This document shows, in pieces, positions 9,093 through 18,049 of a DNA stretch of 64,000 nucleotides (position 1 is its first letter; every line of letters begins with the position of its first letter). The translations under genes were made by a program, and so were the position numbers. The notes beneath the pieces were generated by a model that saw only the letters and a list, made by a program, of their open reading frames with translations, did not search any database and was not told the origin of the DNA. Source of the DNA: JADCRZ01 sp965200945 (lineage in GTDB: Bacteria > Bacteroidota > Bacteroidia > Chitinophagales > Chitinophagaceae). The stretch lies in the NCBI GenBank assembly GCA_965200945.1, contig OZ241749.1, positions 868,001 to 932,000 of the forward strand, written 5' to 3'.

Positions 9093-9595
9093 CGATCCCT
9101 AGCCCAGCGGTTCCCTGTTTTGACGCCCGCGATACATGGCCTATACCGCATTGCGGCTTGGGAAGCAAATGCAAACCCCCTGAATGGAGTGCCACGGTTC
9201 GAAACCTTGACATCCCCTCCGGTCGCACCTCCAACCCGATTGTCATTTCCGCCAGGCGCCAGTGCGCGCTTGCCTGGGCCGCCTGTTGCTGCGCCTGCGC
9301 GGGAATCTAAGCGGAGACTCAAAGTAGGATGGATGTGAGCCGGTATGCAAGGCTTACGACGTAATAGCTGTTCCACTCAATTTCTGGAGATCTCCGCGCG
9401 TACAGGCGCGCTGCTGCGTGTGGTTGCAGGCATGCAACTGCGCCTGCGCGAAGATGACAAGCGGATTGGATGTGCAAGCGAAAGGTGCAGCAGGGTTTCG
9501 AACACGTATAGTGCTGAACCGTGACATTCCACTGCATCGCATGTCGGGATTTAAACGACCCGGTGCAGTGAAAATTCTCTTGGCTCGATTTTCTG
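9093..9595. other. Gene-free 503-base spacer with dispersed repeats
   Basis: I see no credible gene. The spacer holds a half copy of the GTGCCACGGTT element (9189-9206), a 75-base segment that recurs at 45831-45905, a shorter echo of that segment (TGCGCCTGCGCG at 9439 followed by AAGCGGA), and an imperfect hairpin with arms CACTGCA/TGCAGTG at 9530-9570. Composition is GC-rich and unlike an AT-rich promoter region. Confidence 0.6.
9240..9314. repeat. Dispersed intergenic repeat, copy 1 (pairs with 45831-45905)
   Basis: Aligns without gaps over 75 bases to 45831-45905; I count about 56 identical positions. The best-conserved end is GCTGCGCCTG, then ATCTAAGCGG. Both copies lie between genes and both have a GTGCCAC element within 50-100 bases. 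No transposase or target duplication is visible. Confidence 0.6.
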
Positions 9596-10240
9596 CTATG
9601 CGATACTCGATACGCTCAGGTAAGAACCAAAAACGCCCATAATCGGGAACCAGTGCGGGAAAATTTTAATGGCTTTGCCGGAACCGAAGATGCGGATGGT
9701 TTTGAAGCCGTTCTGGTACAAAAGAGTCTTGTGCACTTCGATGGGCATGATGCTGAGGTGCGATGGATCATCGAAGACATGATCCCTGCCGGCTTTCACC
9801 AGGAAGGAATCGGGATTCGGCGTGGTCATGAGCAGCTTTCCGCCAGGCTTCAACACCCTCCGCAGCTCGCCGAGGGTGGTACCCAGGTCTTCCGGTGAGA
9901 TATGTTCGATCACTTCGCCCGCCAGTATGAAATCGAGGGAGGCGGTGGGAAGGGAAATGCTGGTAATGGATTCGGAGAGCAGCGAATTGTACAGCCCTTT
10001 CGGAATGGACTTCAGGCGGTTCTCTACCACATCGATGCCGATCAGGTTGGCCTGTGGGAAAGATCTCCGGAGAACCTGGCCGCCCCGGCCGGTATTGCAG
10101 CCGATGTCGAGGATGGAAAGTGGTTCAGCGCCCTTATTCATAAACCGGGCGAATTGGTGATACCGCTTTTCAGTAAAAGAATCAGTTTCGCTGACAATCT
10201 GCTGTTCATTCAACAGCGAGTAATGCTTCGTTTGAATCAC
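9596..10240 (-). CDS. Class I SAM-dependent methyltransferase
   Basis: 214 residues. The Rossmann SAM-binding motif I is LSILDIGCNTGRGGQVL (about 41-57), followed by NLIGIDVVENRLKSIP and LDFILAGEVIEHISPEDL, then LRRVLKPGGKLLMTTPNP, the typical Methyltransf_11/UbiE layout. The acceptor is unknown. The frame opens with GTG at 10240; no upstream ATG is visible, and the next in-frame ATG (about residue 34) would cut into the fold. The gene lies on the opposite strand between the aminotransferase and permease genes of the pyrimidine set, so it looks like an interruption rather than a pathway member. Confidence 0.85.
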   Translation of the reverse strand: MIQTKHYSLLNEQQIVSETDSFTEKRYHQFARFMNKGAEPLSILDIGCNTGRGGQVLRRSFPQANLIGIDVVENRLKSIPKGLYNSLLSESITSISLPTASLDFILAGEVIEHISPEDLGTTLGELRRVLKPGGKLLMTTPNPDSFLVKAGRDHVFDDPSHLSIMPIEVHKTLLYQNGFKTIRIFGSGKAIKIFPHWFPIMGVFGSYLSVSSIA

Positions 10241-10477
10241 TATAGTACGAGGTAAGCGTTAAAAAATCAGTGTCGGGCAGGGGAGTGGTACTGATTATAT
10301 GCGGAAGCTTTGTGGTTTCAAAACAAAATTCCGGCCTTTCTCAGGAGGGTTATCCTGACAGTGCAATTTTACAGAACTAAAAGTATACCAACAAAATACG
10401 TTCTTACTTTATTTCTTTTTTTTGTGCCCGGGCGGCCTTCAGTTATCACATTATATTTTTCGGTAACTTGTTTACCT

Positions 10478-11971
10478 ATGCAAGACACCACTTCTTCTCT
10501 TACCAGCGAAGACCTGGCGCCCGTACCTGCCTCCGGGCGCACCTGGAGCACCTGGAACTATGCCGCCCTGTGGATCAGCATGAGCCTCTGCATTCCCACT
10601 TACATGCTGGCCAGCTCGCTCATAGAGGGCGGAATGAACTGGTGGCAATCCATCCTCACCATCTTTCTCGGCAACACCATCGTGCTTGTGCCGATGGTCC
10701 TGAACGGACATGCCGGCGCGAAATACGGTATTCCTTTTCCCGTACTCGCCCGTGCCAGCTTCGGAGTAAAGGGCGCCAACATACCGGCCATGCTGAGGGC
10801 GATCGTTGCCTGCGGCTGGTTCGGCATCCAGACCTGGCTGGGCGGTTACGCGCTGTACCAGATGTGCAAGGTCTGGTTGCCTTCACTGGAGCACCTGCCG
10901 CAGATCTTTCCCGCTGCCTTTGGACTGCAGACCGGACCGGCCATTACCTTTTTGCTTTTCTGGTTGTTGAATGTGTACATCATTCAGCTGGGTGTGGATG
11001 TGATCAGGAAGCTGCTCGTGTTCAAAGCTTTCTTTCTGCCATTTGCGGCCCTGGCTCTGCTGGCGTGGGCCATCGTAGCCGCACATGGCCTCGGCCCGAT
11101 CCTGCAGCAACCATCCAAACTACAAGGCGCCGCTTTCTGGAATTATTTCTTTCCCGCCCTGACCGGCATGGTCGGTTTCTGGGCCACCCTGTCGCTGAAC
11201 ATTCCCGACTTCACCCGGTATGCGAAAAGTCAGCGGGCACAAGTGAACGGACAGATCATCGGCCTGCCGTTCTCCATGACCTTGTTTGCTTTTATAGGGG
11301 TGGTTGTTACTTCGGCCACCACGCTCGTGTATGGAAAAACCATCTGGGACCCGCTCACACTCGCCGGCAATTTCCAGAACAGGTGGATCGTTTCTTTTGC
11401 GATGGTCGCGGTTGTACTATCTACCCTTGCCACGAACATCGCTGCCAACATCGTGAGTCCGGCAAATGACTTTGCCAACCTGGCCCCAGCGAAGATCAGT
11501 TTCAAAACCGGTGGTTACATCACTGCCGTCATCGGCATCCTCATCTTTCCCTGGAAACTGATCGCGGATCCGAACGGCTACATCTTTACATGGCTCGTGG
11601 CTTACTCGAGTTTGCTGGGTCCGGTCGGCGGTATCATGATCGCAGATTATTTTTTTCTGCGCAAACAAGCGTTGTCTACCGGCGACCTGTATTCGCTGCA
11701 TGGACGGTATAGTTATGCCAATGGATTTAACCGGCGGGCGCTGCTTGCCCTCTTGCTGGGTATACTGCCCAACGTGCCTGGCTTCCTGACAACTATTAAA
11801 GTGGTGCCTGCAGAAGCCTTCTGGCACTGGCTCACAGGTTTGTATAACTTTGCCTGGTTCATCGGTTTTTTTGTGTCGGGCATCACCTACCTGCTGTTCA
11901 TGCGCAGGCCATTGCAGCCCGTTGCCACGATGCTTCATCCCAAAGAAAATGCCTATGTCACTACTCATTAA
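10478..11971 (+). CDS. NCS1-family nucleobase/hydantoin:cation symporter
   Basis: 497 residues with about 12 hydrophobic segments; an inner-membrane importer of the NCS1 (Mhp1/PucI/CodB) family. Family features include SGRTWSTWNYAALWISMSLC near the N-terminus, IPFPVLARASFGVKGANIPA in helix 3, and FWATLSLNIPDFTRYAKSQR. The start is set at 10478 (MQDTTSSLTSEDLAPVPASG); the frame is open back to 10310 but the extra residues are unlike the family. It overlaps the dihydropyrimidinase gene by 17 bases, so the two are co-expressed, and uracil, thymine, dihydropyrimidines or hydantoins are the likely substrates. Confidence 0.92.
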   Translation: MQDTTSSLTSEDLAPVPASGRTWSTWNYAALWISMSLCIPTYMLASSLIEGGMNWWQSILTIFLGNTIVLVPMVLNGHAGAKYGIPFPVLARASFGVKGANIPAMLRAIVACGWFGIQTWLGGYALYQMCKVWLPSLEHLPQIFPAAFGLQTGPAITFLLFWLLNVYIIQLGVDVIRKLLVFKAFFLPFAALALLAWAIVAAHGLGPILQQPSKLQGAAFWNYFFPALTGMVGFWATLSLNIPDFTRYAKSQRAQVNGQIIGLPFSMTLFAFIGVVVTSATTLVYGKTIWDPLTLAGNFQNRWIVSFAMVAVVLSTLATNIAANIVSPANDFANLAPAKISFKTGGYITAVIGILIFPWKLIADPNGYIFTWLVAYSSLLGPVGGIMIADYFFLRKQALSTGDLYSLHGRYSYANGFNRRALLALLLGILPNVPGFLTTIKVVPAEAFWHWLTGLYNFAWFIGFFVSGITYLLFMRRPLQPVATMLHPKENAYVTTH

Positions 11972-13337
11972 GAACGGGCGGGTCATCACCGCCTCGGAAG
12001 ACCAGGTCGCAGATATTTTGGTGGAAGATGAAAAGATCGCAGCGATCGGAAAAAATTTAGCCGTTCAGGCCGACAAGGTGATCGATGCTACGGGGCTACT
12101 GGTATTTCCCGGCGGCATCGACCCGCATGTACATCTCGACATGCCCTTTATGGGAACTTTTTCAAGCGACTCCTATGAAACAGGCACGCGCGCCGCGCTG
12201 TTTGGAGGCACAACCATGGTGATCGACTTTATCCTCCAAAAACAGCAGCATACCCTGCAGGAGGCGCTGGAAGAATGGCAGTCGCGCGCCACCGGAACGG
12301 CCGTGGGCGACTATAGCTTTCACATGGCGGTGACCGATTTCAACGAACACACAAAAGAAGAGATCAGGCACCTGATAGAGGAGGAAGGCATTACGTCGTT
12401 CAAAGCGTTCATGGCTTACAAGGGCTCGCTCATGATCGACGACCGCCAGATGGTGGGACTGATGAACGAAGTGAGAGACCGCGGCGGAATGGTGACGGCC
12501 CACGCAACCAACGGCGACATGATCGATTTTCTGGTAGCCAAATTCAGGGCCGAAGAAAAGCAGGAGCCTGTCTATCACTATCTCTCACAGCCGGAGATCA
12601 CCGAAGCCGAGGCGTCGGGCCGGTTTGCCGACATGGCGGGGTACACCGGCTGTCCGGCCTATATCGTGCACATGACCTGTGAAGGTGCGCTTAATGCGGT
12701 GCGGGAAGCGAACCGAAGGAACAAACAGGTGTTTGTGGAAACCTGTATCCAGTACCTTTTGCTGGATGCCTCTCTGTATGAAAACAAGGAAGAAGGCGCC
12801 AAATGGGTGATGAGTCCGCCATTGCGCGAAAAAAAGGACCAGGCGGCCCTCTGGGCGGGCATCAACCAGGGACTGGTAAAAGTGGTGGCCACCGACCACT
12901 GTCCGTTTATGTGGGAACAAAAAAAGATGGGTGAACACGACTTTTCAAAAATACCCAACGGTCATCCGGCCATCGAGAACCGGATGGAACTGCTGTATTC
13001 GGAAGGGGTGGCCAAAGGCCGGATCACCCTTCACCGCTTTGTTGAGGTGGCTTGTACCAATCCTGCCAAAATTTTCGGCATGTTCCCCCGGAAAGGGACC
13101 ATCGGGGTAGGGTCGGACGCCGACCTTGTGATCTTCGATCCGGAAGAAAAACACACCCTCTCTGCCCGCACGCATCACATGCATGTAGACTATTCTGCAT
13201 ACGAAGGGTGGGAAGTGACGGGTAAAGTAAAAACTGTTATCTTACGTGGACAGATCGCCATCGATCACAACGAGTGTAGGGTGGAGAAGGGATACGGCCA
13301 GTTCATCAAACGAGGGAAGCTGCGGCAGATGATATAA
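11955..13337 (+). CDS. hydA: Dihydropyrimidinase / D-hydantoinase
   Basis: 460 residues; cytoplasmic binuclear zinc amidohydrolase that opens dihydrouracil to N-carbamoyl-beta-alanine. Metal ligands are visible: GIDPHVHLD (His58, His60), the carboxylated Lys150 in ITSFKAFMAYKG, His183 in MVTAHATNGD, His239 in YIVHMTCEG and Asp in VVATDHCPF. The start was set at the second of two close ATGs (11949 and 11955), giving MSLLIKNGRVITA, the usual N-terminus. It overlaps the permease gene and is followed 49 bases later by beta-ureidopropionase, the next enzyme of the pathway. Confidence 0.95.
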   Translation: MSLLIKNGRVITASEDQVADILVEDEKIAAIGKNLAVQADKVIDATGLLVFPGGIDPHVHLDMPFMGTFSSDSYETGTRAALFGGTTMVIDFILQKQQHTLQEALEEWQSRATGTAVGDYSFHMAVTDFNEHTKEEIRHLIEEEGITSFKAFMAYKGSLMIDDRQMVGLMNEVRDRGGMVTAHATNGDMIDFLVAKFRAEEKQEPVYHYLSQPEITEAEASGRFADMAGYTGCPAYIVHMTCEGALNAVREANRRNKQVFVETCIQYLLLDASLYENKEEGAKWVMSPPLREKKDQAALWAGINQGLVKVVATDHCPFMWEQKKMGEHDFSKIPNGHPAIENRMELLYSEGVAKGRITLHRFVEVACTNPAKIFGMFPRKGTIGVGSDADLVIFDPEEKHTLSARTHHMHVDYSAYEGWEVTGKVKTVILRGQIAIDHNECRVEKGYGQFIKRGKLRQMI

Positions 13338-13386
13338 TCAGCCGCGAGGCGGATGAACGAATTCTATTATCTAAACAAGAACTTTT

Positions 13387-14253
13387 ATGCCTAGAATCAT
13401 CAAGTCGGGGCTTATACAGATGAGCCTGCCGAAAACGGAAGGAGAGGGAACGATCGAAGAGATCAAAGAGGCCATGATCGAAAAGCACATCCCATATATA
13501 GAAAACGCGGGAAAGCAGGGTGTGCAGATCCTTTGCCTGCAGGAGATCTTCAGTACCCCCTATTTTTGTCCGGGCCAGAATGCCATGTGGTATGCTTCCG
13601 CCGAATCGGTACCGGGCCCTACCACCGAAAGAATGGCGGCGTACGCAAAAAAGTATGGTATGGTGATGATCGTGCCGGTTTACGAAAAAGAGCAGGCCGG
13701 TGTGCTGTACAATACTGCGGCCGTCATTGACGCCGACGGAACCTATTTAGGTAAATACCGCAAAAATCACATTCCGCATACATCGGGTTTCTGGGAGAAG
13801 TTTTTCTTCAAACCCGGCAACCTGGGCTATCCGGTTTTCCAAACCAGTTTTGCCAAGATCGGTGTATACATCTGTTACGACCGCCATTTTCCGGATGGGG
13901 CCCGCTGCCTGGGACTGAACGGGGCGGAGATCGTATACAATCCGTCAGCTACGGTGGCCGGACTTTCCCAGTACCTCTGGAAGCTGGAACAGCCGGCCCA
14001 TGCTGCCGCCAATGGTTATTTTATGGGATGCATCAACCGGGTGGGCGAAGAAAAACCCTGGAACCTGGGCCGTTTTTACGGTTCATCCTATTTCGTGGAT
14101 CCACGTGGACAGATCATTGCCACTGCCTCCGAAGACAAGGATGAGCTGCTGGTAACAGAGTTCAACCTCGACATGATCGAGGAAGTGCGCAATGTTTGGC
14201 AGTTCTTCCGCGACCGGCGGCCGGAGACGTATGATGCGCTGGTGCAGTTGTAG
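13387..14253 (+). CDS. Beta-ureidopropionase / N-carbamoyl amidase (nitrilase superfamily)
   Basis: 288 residues; hydrolyses N-carbamoyl-beta-alanine to beta-alanine, CO2 and ammonia. The nitrilase catalytic triad is in place: Glu53 (LCLQEIF), Lys126 (YRKNHIPH) and Cys163 (VYICYDRHFPD). The length and the GVYICYDRHFPDGAR block fit the beta-ureidopropionase branch rather than true nitrilases. It lies between dihydropyrimidinase and PreT on the same strand. N-carbamoyl-D-amino acid hydrolysis is an alternative if the upstream enzyme acts on hydantoins. Confidence 0.93.
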   Translation: MPRIIKSGLIQMSLPKTEGEGTIEEIKEAMIEKHIPYIENAGKQGVQILCLQEIFSTPYFCPGQNAMWYASAESVPGPTTERMAAYAKKYGMVMIVPVYEKEQAGVLYNTAAVIDADGTYLGKYRKNHIPHTSGFWEKFFFKPGNLGYPVFQTSFAKIGVYICYDRHFPDGARCLGLNGAEIVYNPSATVAGLSQYLWKLEQPAHAAANGYFMGCINRVGEEKPWNLGRFYGSSYFVDPRGQIIATASEDKDELLVTEFNLDMIEEVRNVWQFFRDRRPETYDALVQL

Positions 14254-14406
14254 GAAGATGCGGTAAGCCGTATTCCACAGGCTCTTGGTTTGCGATGTGG
14301 TGCAGCACTTGCCACAGCGATGCCTGGAGCGCCGGCCGCATCAATGAACTCGTGACACTCCCACATCCGCAAGACTGGGCGCTTTCTTTCACCCTAATAC
14401 CAAACC

Positions 14407-15762
14407 ATGTCTATACGCAGCAACAGATTGAAGGCGGATGAATATGAACACAATTTCCGGGAGGTGCGGCCGGCGTTCGACAACCGGGAAGCTTCGCTGG
14501 TGGAGGCCAACCGGTGCCTGTTCTGCTACGATGCACCCTGCACCAAATCTTGTCCGACCAGTATTGATGTGCCGAAATTCATCAAACAGATCTCAACCGA
14601 TAACCTGAAGGGTTCGGCGCATACCATCTTTCAGGCTAACATCTTTGGGGCCGGATGTTCAAGGGTGTGTCCGGTGGAAAAATTATGCGAGGGAGCCTGC
14701 GTTTTTAATCTCCTGCATGAACCACCGATCCCCATCGCCCGGCTGCAGCGCTATTCAACGGAAAAAGCCATTCACGAGAACTGGCAGCTTTTTTCCCGGA
14801 AGCCGGCAACCGGCAAAAGGGTGGCCGTGGTGGGAGCGGGACCGGCCGGACTGTCATGTGCACACCGCCTTTCGCGGGAAGGCGTGGATGTGACGGTTTA
14901 TGAAAAAGAAAACAGGGGTGGAGGCCTTATGACCTATGGCATTGCCGCATACAAAGTGACACCTGCTTTTTGTGAAGACGAGGTCAGCTATATTACATCC
15001 ATAGGCGGCCTCTCAATCATCTATAACCAGGAACTTGGCGTAGACTTTTCGCTGGCTGATCTGCAGTCGCAATACGATGCGGTATTTATGGGAGTGGGTG
15101 TGGGGCTGGCCCGACAGCTGCAGATCCCGGGCGAAGAAGCGGACGGGGTAGTGGATGCGATCGAGTTTATTTACAACCTGCGGGCTAAGACTTACAACCA
15201 GATCCCTGTGGGCGATAAAGTGATCGTGATCGGGATGGGCATGACGGCGATCGATGCTGCCACGCAGGCCAAACGGCTGGGGGCAAAAGAAGTTACGATC
15301 GTTTACCGCCGCACCGAGGCCGAAAAACCCTGCACCGATTATGAGCTGAACATTGCAAGGCTTGATGGCTGCCGCATCATCTGGCTGGCCGCGCCGCGCG
15401 AGGTACTTACGGAAAAGGGAGAAGTAAGATCTCTGGTATGCACCAAAATGAAACTGGGCACGGCGGACACCAGCGGCAGGCGCTCACCGGTAGAAACGGG
15501 TGAAACCTTTACCCTGGAAGCAGACATGATCATCAAAGCGGCCGGGCAAATGCCCTTCACCGCCCTGATGCACGAAGAGCGATTGACCCATGTGCACGGC
15601 CGCATCCAGGTACAGGCAAACGGCGCTACAAACATCCCCGGCGTCTTTGCCGGTGGCGATAACGTCAATGGCGGTAAAGAGGTTGTTGATGCCGTTCAGG
15701 CAGGCAAGGAAGCGGCAGTTGGAATATTGGATTATTTACAGCTGCCCGCACCAGCATTATAA
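14407..15762 (+). CDS. preT: Dihydropyrimidine dehydrogenase subunit PreT
   Basis: 451 residues; FAD- and NAD(P)-binding Fe-S subunit, homologous to the glutamate synthase small subunit, which passes electrons to PreA. The N-terminal region carries eight Cys: 37, 40, 45 and 49 (CLFCYDAPCTKSC) and 84, 88, 94 and 98 (CSRVCPVEKLCEGAC). Two dinucleotide folds follow: VAVVGAGPAGLSCAHRL (about 138) and VIVIGMGMTAIDAATQAK (about 274). Near the C-terminus, GVFAGGDNVNGGKEVVDAVQ is the FAD-binding ATG/GD motif. PreA follows 165 bases later on the same strand. Confidence 0.94.
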   Translation: MSIRSNRLKADEYEHNFREVRPAFDNREASLVEANRCLFCYDAPCTKSCPTSIDVPKFIKQISTDNLKGSAHTIFQANIFGAGCSRVCPVEKLCEGACVFNLLHEPPIPIARLQRYSTEKAIHENWQLFSRKPATGKRVAVVGAGPAGLSCAHRLSREGVDVTVYEKENRGGGLMTYGIAAYKVTPAFCEDEVSYITSIGGLSIIYNQELGVDFSLADLQSQYDAVFMGVGVGLARQLQIPGEEADGVVDAIEFIYNLRAKTYNQIPVGDKVIVIGMGMTAIDAATQAKRLGAKEVTIVYRRTEAEKPCTDYELNIARLDGCRIIWLAAPREVLTEKGEVRSLVCTKMKLGTADTSGRRSPVETGETFTLEADMIIKAAGQMPFTALMHEERLTHVHGRIQVQANGATNIPGVFAGGDNVNGGKEVVDAVQAGKEAAVGILDYLQLPAPAL

Positions 15763-15927
15763 GATGGATGGATTGAAAGTGTCTTATGCGTAAATCCCCT
15801 CGCAGGAGATAGAGGGCGCAAGCCGTGCACCGGCCAGTTATACTTCCGAAAAAACATGCGCGGTCTTCTAAGGGTAATGTTGCAATCATTGAATTCCGGT
15901 TCAGACACCCTCAAAAATTAAAACACT

Positions 15928-17196
15928 ATGGCGGACATATCTTCCAGTTTTCTCGGTATTCGTTCACCCAACCCGTATTGGCTGGCCAGTGCACCGCCGA
16001 CCGATAAAAAGGTGAATGTGCTTCGTGCCCTGGAGGCAGGATGGGGCGGGGTTGTATGGAAAACACTCGGATCGCAGGTCAAAAATGTGTCTTCGAGGTA
16101 TTCGGCGGTAAACTACAATGGCAACCGTGTGATGGGATTGAATAACATCGAACTCATCTCCGACCGGCCCCTCCATATGAACCTGAGAGAGATAGCCGAA
16201 GTGGTCAGAGAGTTTCCTGACAGGGCCATGGTGGTATCGTTGATGGCCGACAATACCCGCGAAAAATGGCACGAGCTGATCAGGCAGGTGGAAGACACGG
16301 GCGCACATGGGCTCGAGTTGAATTTCGGGTGTCCGCACGGGATGACGGAAAGGGGTATGGGGGCTACGGTAGGGCAGGATCCGGAGATCGCGCGGATGGT
16401 AGTGGAATGGGTGATGGAGGCGGCCCATATTCCGGTGATCACGAAACTCACGCCCAACGTGCATTCGGTGGTGCCCACCGGCAAGGCCTGTGTGGAAGCA
16501 GGTACCAACGGATTGTCGCTCATCAATACGATCCAGTCGGTTACGGGCGTCGATCTCGATACCCTCGTTCCCAATCCGTATGTAGCAGGAAAATCGGTTT
16601 TCGGTGGCTATTGTGGTCCGGCGGTAAAGCCGATCGCGCTTAAAATGCTGACTACGATCACTCAGAACGCTACCACCCGCCGGGTGCCGGTTTCAGGGAT
16701 CGGCGGCATCAGTACCTGGAAAGATGCTGTAGAGTTCATGCTGCTGGGAGCATCCAACGTGCAGGTTTGCACGGCGGCCATGAAGTCCGGATTCCGCATC
16801 GTGGAAGATATGTGCGAAGGGCTTAGCAACTGGATGGACGAAAAAGGCTTTCTCACCCTCAATGATTTTATAGGGAAGTCTGTACCAGCGATCACGCACT
16901 GGGAAGATCTCGATATCAATTATCACATCGTCGCAAATATCAACCAGAACAAATGCATCCATTGCGGGCTTTGCTACATCGCCTGCGAGGATGCATCGCA
17001 CCAGTCTATCAGTCTGGCCTGGGGCAAACCCTACAACACCTATGCGATCAAGGAGGACGAATGCGTAGGCTGCAATCTTTGCAAACTGATCTGTCCGGTG
17101 GAGGATTGCATTACCATGGTAGAGAGACGCAAAGGCGACGAATACCTCAACTGGAAAGAATTTCAACAACGGGGCCTCCCGTTGAATGATCATTAA
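15928..17196 (+). CDS. preA: Dihydropyrimidine dehydrogenase subunit PreA
   Basis: 422 residues; the FMN subunit that reduces uracil and thymine to the 5,6-dihydro form. An FMN-binding barrel (about 1-310) includes LNFGCPHGMTERGMG and ITKLTPNVHS. The C-terminus carries two [4Fe-4S] ferredoxin motifs, CIHCGLCYIAC (about 347-357) and CVGCNLCKLIC (about 379-389). In mammalian DPD a catalytic Cys lies in GMGLACGQDPE; as I recall that motif, the matching position here (GMGATVGQDPE) is Val. It is the last gene of the pyrimidine set and is followed by a hairpin terminator. Confidence 0.94.
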   Translation: MADISSSFLGIRSPNPYWLASAPPTDKKVNVLRALEAGWGGVVWKTLGSQVKNVSSRYSAVNYNGNRVMGLNNIELISDRPLHMNLREIAEVVREFPDRAMVVSLMADNTREKWHELIRQVEDTGAHGLELNFGCPHGMTERGMGATVGQDPEIARMVVEWVMEAAHIPVITKLTPNVHSVVPTGKACVEAGTNGLSLINTIQSVTGVDLDTLVPNPYVAGKSVFGGYCGPAVKPIALKMLTTITQNATTRRVPVSGIGGISTWKDAVEFMLLGASNVQVCTAAMKSGFRIVEDMCEGLSNWMDEKGFLTLNDFIGKSVPAITHWEDLDINYHIVANINQNKCIHCGLCYIACEDASHQSISLAWGKPYNTYAIKEDECVGCNLCKLICPVEDCITMVERRKGDEYLNWKEFQQRGLPLNDH

Positions 17197-17243
17197 GGTT
17201 TGACCTTAATTAATAAAATCGATACCCGCTGTGTGCTTGGTGC

Positions 17244-17280
17244 GTTTGTCCGAACCGGGACTAGCCTAGTTCAGACAAAC
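17244..17280. terminator. Hairpin between convergent preA and FMN reductase genes
   Basis: Arms GTTTGTCCGAAC (17244-17255) and GTTCAGACAAAC (17269-17280) pair in 11 of 12 positions around a 13-base loop. It lies 48 bases after preA and 11 bases after the stop of the facing gene, as expected of a shared bidirectional terminator. There is no long T-run on either side. Confidence 0.55.
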
Positions 17281-17290
17281 ACCAGCCATC

Positions 17291-17854
17291 CTATTTCCTA
17301 TACTGCAAAATCACTTTCTTGAGGTTCACCAGTTTTTTATGGATCAGGTCGCGCGTTGTTTTGTCGGTGAGTTCGCCGTGATCGTTGAATTTGGACTGGG
17401 CCTGGGCAATATAGATCTCGGGCTTGTGCACCGGTTTCATGTCAAGGTATTGGAAGATGGGATGGAAAGCGGTCTGCATGCGCACGGTTCCCCAGAGGCC
17501 GATGGTGGCGCCCATGACGGCGGCCGCCTTGCCCATCATCGGCGAATCTTCTCCCCTCGATGCCCAGTCGATCGCGTTTTTAAGTGCGCCCGGGATGGAA
17601 TAATTGTATTCCGGAGATACGATCACAAAACCGTCTGCCTTCGCCAGCACATCGCGGAAGGCCTGCACGGCCGCTGGTCGTGCTGAAGCTGCAGGCAGGT
17701 CAAGATCGGCATTGTACATAGGAATATCGTCGTAAGCGGCCAGCTCGAGAGAAGTCTCTTCGGGAAGCAGTTCAAGACAGTTTTTTAAGATTCTGGTGTT
17801 CATCGAATCTTTGCGGAGGCTGCCGGAGAGACCGACAAGATGTATGGTTTCCAT
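17291..17854 (-). CDS. NADPH-dependent FMN reductase (flavodoxin-like)
   Basis: 187 residues; flavodoxin-fold reductase using NAD(P)H and FMN on quinones, azo compounds or chromate-like acceptors. Family motifs: LVGLSGSLRKDSMNTRIL (about 5-22, FMN phosphate loop) and VIVSPEYNYSIPGALKNAID (about 98-117). The partner is unknown. It converges with preA and lies back to back with an orphan gene on the right. Confidence 0.9.
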   Translation of the reverse strand: METIHLVGLSGSLRKDSMNTRILKNCLELLPEETSLELAAYDDIPMYNADLDLPAASARPAAVQAFRDVLAKADGFVIVSPEYNYSIPGALKNAIDWASRGEDSPMMGKAAAVMGATIGLWGTVRMQTAFHPIFQYLDMKPVHKPEIYIAQAQSKFNDHGELTDKTTRDLIHKKLVNLKKVILQYRK

Positions 17855-18049
17855 TGCTAAAAAAATTAGTATTTTATATAAAAAATGTTTACTTTTATCA
17901 GATCAGCACAAGAGGGAAGAAAGAGTGATTGTTTGTCACTTTCCGGTGCTGACAGACCAAAAATAGAGAAACAAGACAAGTATTCAGGCGGTTGCCCGGC
18001 CGGGGCCGGAACCATCCATTTAAATTCATTGTTTAATACCCGAGATCTG

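Noticed and set aside
9189..9206. TRNA T-loop-like string GGTTCGAAACC
   Set aside because: No acceptor, D or anticodon stem can be built around it; it belongs to the GTGCCAC repeat family.
17885..18049. Longer start for the orphan 167-residue protein
   Set aside because: The added 55 residues look like translated leader and add no motif; kept only as an alternative.
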